From Mycobacterium sp. (GTDB lineage: Bacteria; Actinomycetota; Actinomycetes; Mycobacteriales; Mycobacteriaceae): a stretch of 64,000 nucleotides of DNA. The stretch covers positions 1 through 64,000 of the forward strand of contig NZ_JAFBAR010000004.1 in NCBI RefSeq assembly GCF_019247635.1, read 5' to 3'. Positions 60,162 to 64,000 of the stretch are shown here, one piece after another. Under the pieces are notes generated by a model that was given only the letters and a program-made list of their open reading frames with translations, did not search any database and was not told the origin of the DNA. The first letter of the stretch is position 1. Each line of letters starts with the position of its first letter. The position numbers and the translations under genes were made by a program.

Positions 60162-60188
60162 CTTTTCTCTTTCGAAGGAGTCGCACCT

Positions 60189-61073
60189 ATGAGCGTGCCC
60201 GCGCGGCCCGTGCCGTTGTTCGCCGACATCGGCGACGTCTCGCGGCGGCTGGCCGAAACCGGCTACCTGCCCGACACCGCCACTGCGACGGCGGTGTTCC
60301 TCGCCGATCGCCTCGGCAAGCCGCTGCTGGTGGAGGGCCCGGCCGGCGTCGGCAAGACCGAACTGGCCCGCGCCGTCGCCCAGGCCACCGGGTCCGGCCT
60401 GGTCCGGCTGCAGTGCTACGAGGGCGTCGACGAGGCCCGTGCGCTCTACGAGTGGAACCACGCCAAGCAGATTCTGCGTATTCAGGCCGGATCCGGGGAC
60501 GGGGACCACTGGGAGACCACCAAGGACGACGTGTTCAGCGAGGAGTTCCTGCTGCAGCGCCCGTTGCTGACCGCGATCCGGCGCACCGAGCCGACGGTGT
60601 TGCTGATCGACGAGACTGACAAGGCCGACATCGAGATCGAGGGTCTGCTGCTGGAGGTGCTGTCCGACTTCGCGGTCACCGTTCCCGAGCTGGGCACGAT
60701 CACCGCCACCCGGACGCCGCTGGTGGTGCTGACGTCCAACGCCACCCGCGAGCTGTCCGAGGCGCTCAAACGCCGCTGCTTGTTCCTGCACATCGATTTC
60801 CCCACCCCCGAATTGGAGCGACGCATCCTGTTGTCCCGGGTCCCCGAGCTGCCCCAGCACCTCGCCGAGGAGTTGGTGCGCATCATCGGGGTGTTGCGCG
60901 GGATGCAACTGAAGAAGGTGCCGTCGATCGCCGAGACCATCGACTGGGGCCGTACGCTGCTGGCCCTCGGCCTGGACACGATCGACGACGCCGTCATCTC
61001 CCAGACGCTGGGGGTGGTGCTCAAGCACCAATCCGACCAGCAACGCGCGGCCGGCGAACTCAGGCTCAACTGA
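60189..61073 (+). CDS. MoxR-family AAA+ ATPase (Rv2426c-like)
   Basis: 294 residues from ATG 60189 with GAAGGAG upstream. Walker A GPAGVGKTE, Walker B VLLIDETDKAD and sensor 1 LTSNATRELSEAL, arginine finger LKRRCLFLHIDFP. MoxR ATPases act with von Willebrand A-domain proteins as metal-insertion or assembly chaperones. The following VWA gene overlaps by one base (TGATG), so the pair is certain to be cotranscribed. The client is unknown; CO-dehydrogenase or oxidase maturation is the usual role of the CoxD/CoxE type. Confidence 0.93.
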   Translation: MSVPARPVPLFADIGDVSRRLAETGYLPDTATATAVFLADRLGKPLLVEGPAGVGKTELARAVAQATGSGLVRLQCYEGVDEARALYEWNHAKQILRIQAGSGDGDHWETTKDDVFSEEFLLQRPLLTAIRRTEPTVLLIDETDKADIEIEGLLLEVLSDFAVTVPELGTITATRTPLVVLTSNATRELSEALKRRCLFLHIDFPTPELERRILLSRVPELPQHLAEELVRIIGVLRGMQLKKVPSIAETIDWGRTLLALGLDTIDDAVISQTLGVVLKHQSDQQRAAGELRLN

Positions 61074-62515
61074 TGGCCGCTCGCCGCATCCGCCCCGCCC
61101 ATCCGCTCGCTCCGCACGGGTTGCCCGGCCACCTGGTCGGCTTCGTGGAAGCGCTTCGCGGGAGCGGGATCTCGGTGGGGCCGTCCGAAACGGTGGACGC
61201 CGGGCGGGTGATGGCCGCGCTGGGCCTGGAGGATCGCGAAGTGCTGCGTGAGGGCATCGCGTGCGCGGTGCTGCGCCGCCCCGACCACCGCGAGACCTAT
61301 GACGCGATGTTCGACCTGTGGTTCCCCGCGGCCCTGGGCGCGCGCGCAGTGGTCACCGAAGACGAGGACGCAGACGCGTCCGGCGCCCTGCCGGACGACG
61401 ACGTCGAGGCGATGCGGCAGATGCTGCTGGATCTGCTCACCGACAACCCGGACTTGGCCGACATGGACGAGCGGCTGGTCGCGATGATCGCCAGGATCGT
61501 CGAGGCCTACGGCAAATACAGCTCCAGTCGCGGCCCGTCGTTCTCGTCGTATCAGGCACTCAAGGCGATGGCGCTGGACGAACTCGAGGGCAAGCTGCTG
61601 GCGGGGCTGCTCGCCCCGTACGGAGACGAGCCCTCGCCCACCCAGGAGCAGATCGCCAAAGCCCTAGCCGCGCAACGTATCTCACAGCTGCGCAAGATGG
61701 TGGACGCCGAGACAAAACGCCGCACCGCCGAGCAACTCGGCCGCGACCACGTGCAGATGTACGGCATCCCACAGCTTTCCGAGAACGTCGAGTTCCTGCG
61801 GGCGTCCGGTGATCAGCTGCGTCAGATGCGCCGGGTGGTGGCCCCACTGGCCCGCACGCTGGCGACCCGGCTGGCGGCCCGCCGCCGCCGTGCCCGCGCG
61901 GGCTCGATCGATCTGCGCAAGACGCTGCGCAAGTCGATGTCCACCGGGGGTGTGCCGATCGACGTGGTGCTGCGCAAGCCCCGCCCGGCACGCCCCGAAC
62001 TGGTGGTGCTGTGCGACGTGTCCGGCTCGGTTGCTGGCTTCAGCCACTTCACCCTGCTGCTGGTTCACGCTCTGCGCCAACAGTTTTCTCGGGTCCGCGT
62101 CTTTGCCTTCATAGACACCACCGACGAGGTGACCCACATGTTCGGGCCGGAGGCCGACCTGGCTGTGGCGATCCAGCGCATCACCCGCGAGGCGGGCGTC
62201 TACAGCCGCGACGGCCATTCCGACTACGGCAACGCGTTCGTCTCCTTCGTGCAGGGACACCCGAATGTGTTGTCGCCGCGCAGTTCGCTGCTGGTGCTCG
62301 GCGACGGGCGCACCAACTACCGCAATCCGGCCACCGACGTGCTGACCGACATGGTCACCGCCGCCCGGCACGCGCATTGGCTCAACCCCGAGCCCAAACA
62401 CCTTTGGGGAAGCGGTGATTCGGCCGTGCCGCGCTATGAAGAAGTGATCACCATGCATGAATGCCGGTCGGCCAAGCAGCTCGCCGCGGTGATCGACCAG
62501 CTGCTGCCCGTGTGA
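61073..62515 (+). CDS. VWA-domain protein, CoxE-like (Rv2425c-like)
   Basis: 480 residues. The C-terminal VWA domain (about 300-470) has an intact MIDAS DVSGSVAGFSHF (DxSxS), with further Thr and Asp in IDTTDEV and GDGRTNYRN. The N-terminal half is helical and Arg-rich (LRKTLRKSMSTGGVPIDV), as in CoxE/DUF58-like partners of MoxR ATPases. Overlaps the MoxR gene by one base and ends one base before the convergent PE_PGRS stop. Confidence 0.93.
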   Translation: MAARRIRPAHPLAPHGLPGHLVGFVEALRGSGISVGPSETVDAGRVMAALGLEDREVLREGIACAVLRRPDHRETYDAMFDLWFPAALGARAVVTEDEDADASGALPDDDVEAMRQMLLDLLTDNPDLADMDERLVAMIARIVEAYGKYSSSRGPSFSSYQALKAMALDELEGKLLAGLLAPYGDEPSPTQEQIAKALAAQRISQLRKMVDAETKRRTAEQLGRDHVQMYGIPQLSENVEFLRASGDQLRQMRRVVAPLARTLATRLAARRRRARAGSIDLRKTLRKSMSTGGVPIDVVLRKPRPARPELVVLCDVSGSVAGFSHFTLLLVHALRQQFSRVRVFAFIDTTDEVTHMFGPEADLAVAIQRITREAGVYSRDGHSDYGNAFVSFVQGHPNVLSPRSSLLVLGDGRTNYRNPATDVLTDMVTAARHAHWLNPEPKHLWGSGDSAVPRYEEVITMHECRSAKQLAAVIDQLLPV

Positions 62516-62516
62516 G

Positions 62517-64000
62517 TTACTGCTGCTGCGTATCGAAAAACATTGTGCCGGTGAACTGTCCGACCGTTGGAGTGCCAGAGGCGTACCCGGGTCCACTCGG
62601 GCTGTATGACAAGTAGACCGGCGTCTGTGTGAAGACATAGTTTCCGGTGATGAAGCTGTCGCCCGCCGCCAAAACCTGCATGGAATTACCGGGAACTATT
62701 TCTGTGTAGACCGGCGTCAAGCCGCTGGCGGAAGGCCCCGGCGCGTTGAGCACGAGGGTCGTACCCGCAGGCAGGTAGTCCCCGGGTTGGAGGGTCGCCT
62801 GAAGGTTTGCCGGCAGCAGGTTTTCCGGGATGTCTCCGCCGTTGCCGCCGGTATCGACATTCGCACCGACGACGTTTTCCAACGGGTTGTAATTGACCGA
62901 TAGCTCGAAGTTGTCGGTGATCGGCGCCCCGGAAACCCCCGCGTACGGGGTCAGCGGGTTCGGGCCGAACTGCACGTATCCCTTCGGTTCGTTGATCAGC
63001 AGCCCCTCACCGAGCGCGCCGGGCAACTGCTGCACGGCACTGGTCTGGTAATAGGGCAGGCTCGTGGTGTTGGCGCCTACGCCGAGCACGGCTTCGTCGG
63101 GCGTCTGGAAAACCGGTGGCCCGCTGCCGTCGCTGTGGGTTTCGGCCGTGATGACGCCGATGGTCATCGGTTTGGTGATCACGCCGTTCCCGAAATTCAG
63201 CTGGGCCGTATACGTGGTGTAGTAATCGACCGTTGAATCGTACTGCGATCCGAACGCGTACTGTCCCGACCCGGTGGAGGGGCCCAACGTCGCCACGTCG
63301 AGCCACTGTGCCGGGATCAGCGTCGAGGTGGACCCCGTGTCCACCAGCATCTCCACCGGTTGTCCGCCGTTGACCGACACCTCAATATAGGGGCGGCCCC
63401 CATCGCCGCTGATGATGGTCGCGGTGGGTTCCGGGCCGGCGGCGCCGTTGGCGCCGACGTGCCCCCCGAACGTGCCGGCGGGTCCGCCCTGGCCGCCGGC
63501 GCCCAGGGCTCCGCCTTGACCGCCGGTGCCGCCGTCGCCGATCAGCAACCCGCCGCGGCCGCCGAGACCGCCGGCGGCGACCTCACCACCTTGCCCGCCG
63601 GTGCCCCCACTGCCGAGGAACACGGCGTTGCCGCCGGCGCCGCCGACGGCGGTAGGCCCGCCGGGGCCGCCGGTTCCGCCGTTGCCCCACAGCAATCCGC
63701 CGCTGCCGCCCACTCCGCCGGCCGCGCCCCACCCGCCTTCTCCGCCGGTGCCGCCGGTGCCGATTAGGCCCGCCGCCCCGCCGGCACCGCCGGCCGCGCC
63801 GGTGGCCGTGCTGTCTCCGCCGGTGCCACCGTTGCCAGCCAAAATCCCGCCGGCACCGCCGGCCGTCCCGACGCCCTCCGCGTTCGTCGTGCCGTCGGCA
63901 CCGTTGCCGATCAGCGGACGGCCCAGCAGCGCGTTGGTGGGCGCATTGATGGCACCGAACACGTCCTGCTCCAGGGTCTGCAACGGCCCCGCGTTGGCGG
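62517..64000 (-). CDS. PE_PGRS protein with pepsin-like C-terminus, 5' end outside the window
   Basis: 494 codons are visible, starting inside the linker ([36 protein letters not shown]); the PE domain lies beyond the right edge. PGRS repeats follow, then an aspartic protease-like domain with first Asp in [13 protein letters not shown] and second in [11 protein letters not shown]. The C-terminus is [11 protein letters not shown]...TMFFDTQQQ, clearly related to the end of the protein at 49903. A second PecA-type protease in one window. Convergent with the VWA gene, 1-bp gap. Confidence 0.88.
   Translation of the reverse strand, partial: ANAGPLQTLEQDVFGAINAPTNALLGRPLIGNGADGTTNAEGVGTAGGAGGILAGNGGTGGDSTATGAAGGAGGAAGLIGTGGTGGEGGWGAAGGVGGSGGLLWGNGGTGGPGGPTAVGGAGGNAVFLGSGGTGGQGGEVAAGGLGGRGGLLIGDGGTGGQGGALGAGGQGGPAGTFGGHVGANGAAGPEPTATIISGDGGRPYIEVSVNGGQPVEMLVDTGSTSTLIPAQWLDVATLGPSTGSGQYAFGSQYDSTVDYYTTYTAQLNFGNGVITKPMTIGVITAETHSDGSGPPVFQTPDEAVLGVGANTTSLPYYQTSAVQQLPGALGEGLLINEPKGYVQFGPNPLTPYAGVSGAPITDNFELSVNYNPLENVVGANVDTGGNGGDIPENLLPANLQATLQPGDYLPAGTTLVLNAPGPSASGLTPVYTEIVPGNSMQVLAAGDSFITGNYVFTQTPVYLSYSPSGPGYASGTPTVGQFTGTMFFDTQQQ
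63440..63925. repeat. PGRS repeat tract of the third PE_PGRS gene
   Basis: Imperfect CCGCCGGCG-type repeats encoding Gly-Gly-x on the minus strand. Confidence 0.82.

Overview
This is chromosomal DNA of a slow-growing Mycobacterium of the wider M. tuberculosis / M. kansasii / M. marinum group. The evidence is the high GC content, frequent GTG and TTG starts, three PE_PGRS genes (two with pepsin-like C-termini) and a gene order that runs, with insertions and losses, parallel to Rv2477c through Rv2425c of M. tuberculosis H37Rv. The species cannot be fixed from the sequence alone. Rv names are used below as orthologue labels, from memory of the family and locus order.

Layout. 1-6759: the end of ettA, the giant NAD-glutamate dehydrogenase gdh, a 4HBT thioesterase-like gene and an unknown gene. 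6819-9886 (minus): glbO-aglA followed by a flavoprotein that looks foreign at this locus. 10023-15638: HNH endonuclease, ctaJ, an Rv2468c-like gene, an unusual pair (secreted C39-like cysteine peptidase plus a cytoplasmic HExxH protein), and convergent pepN. 15651-19519: a 56-bp tandem repeat, the mycothiol-dependent DsbA-like reductase, rpiB, a frameshifted nei2, a small secreted protein and lipP. 19553-24353: tRNA-Gly, tRNA-Pro, trigger factor, clpP1, clpP2, clpX, which form a protein folding and proteolysis block with a ClgR-type box before clpP1. 24711-28450: korA-korB-mobA. 28451-31456: a long leader, rpfE and a trans-enoyl-reductase-like gene. 31644-36629: valS-folC-Rv2446c, then ndk. 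36942-43388: rne (with a duplicated N-terminal module), rplU-rpmA, obg-proB.

43389-47510 is an island between proB and nadE: a TetR regulator divergent from a P450 with a clear palindromic operator between them, a small secreted DUF4189 protein, and an isochorismatase-sirtuin operon divergent from nadE. 49903-53086 holds two PE_PGRS genes, the first with an aspartic protease-like domain. 53427-58121 has rbsK and a cyclase-homology sensor whose catalytic residues are lost, translationally coupled to an MscS channel with a cyclic-nucleotide-binding domain. 58290-62515 has a secreted protein, proA and a MoxR/VWA pair. The window ends inside a third PE_PGRS gene, again with a pepsin-like domain.

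Themes across the window are tight operons with 1-4 nt overlaps, several genes that look leaderless (TANNNT 5-7 nt before the start codon), and at least four copies of one intergenic hairpin family that resembles mycobacterial TRIT-type terminators. The best candidates for something undescribed are the C39-like/HExxH pair, the glbO-aglA-flavoprotein operon, the flavoprotein itself, and the TetR-P450 and isochorismatase-sirtuin island.
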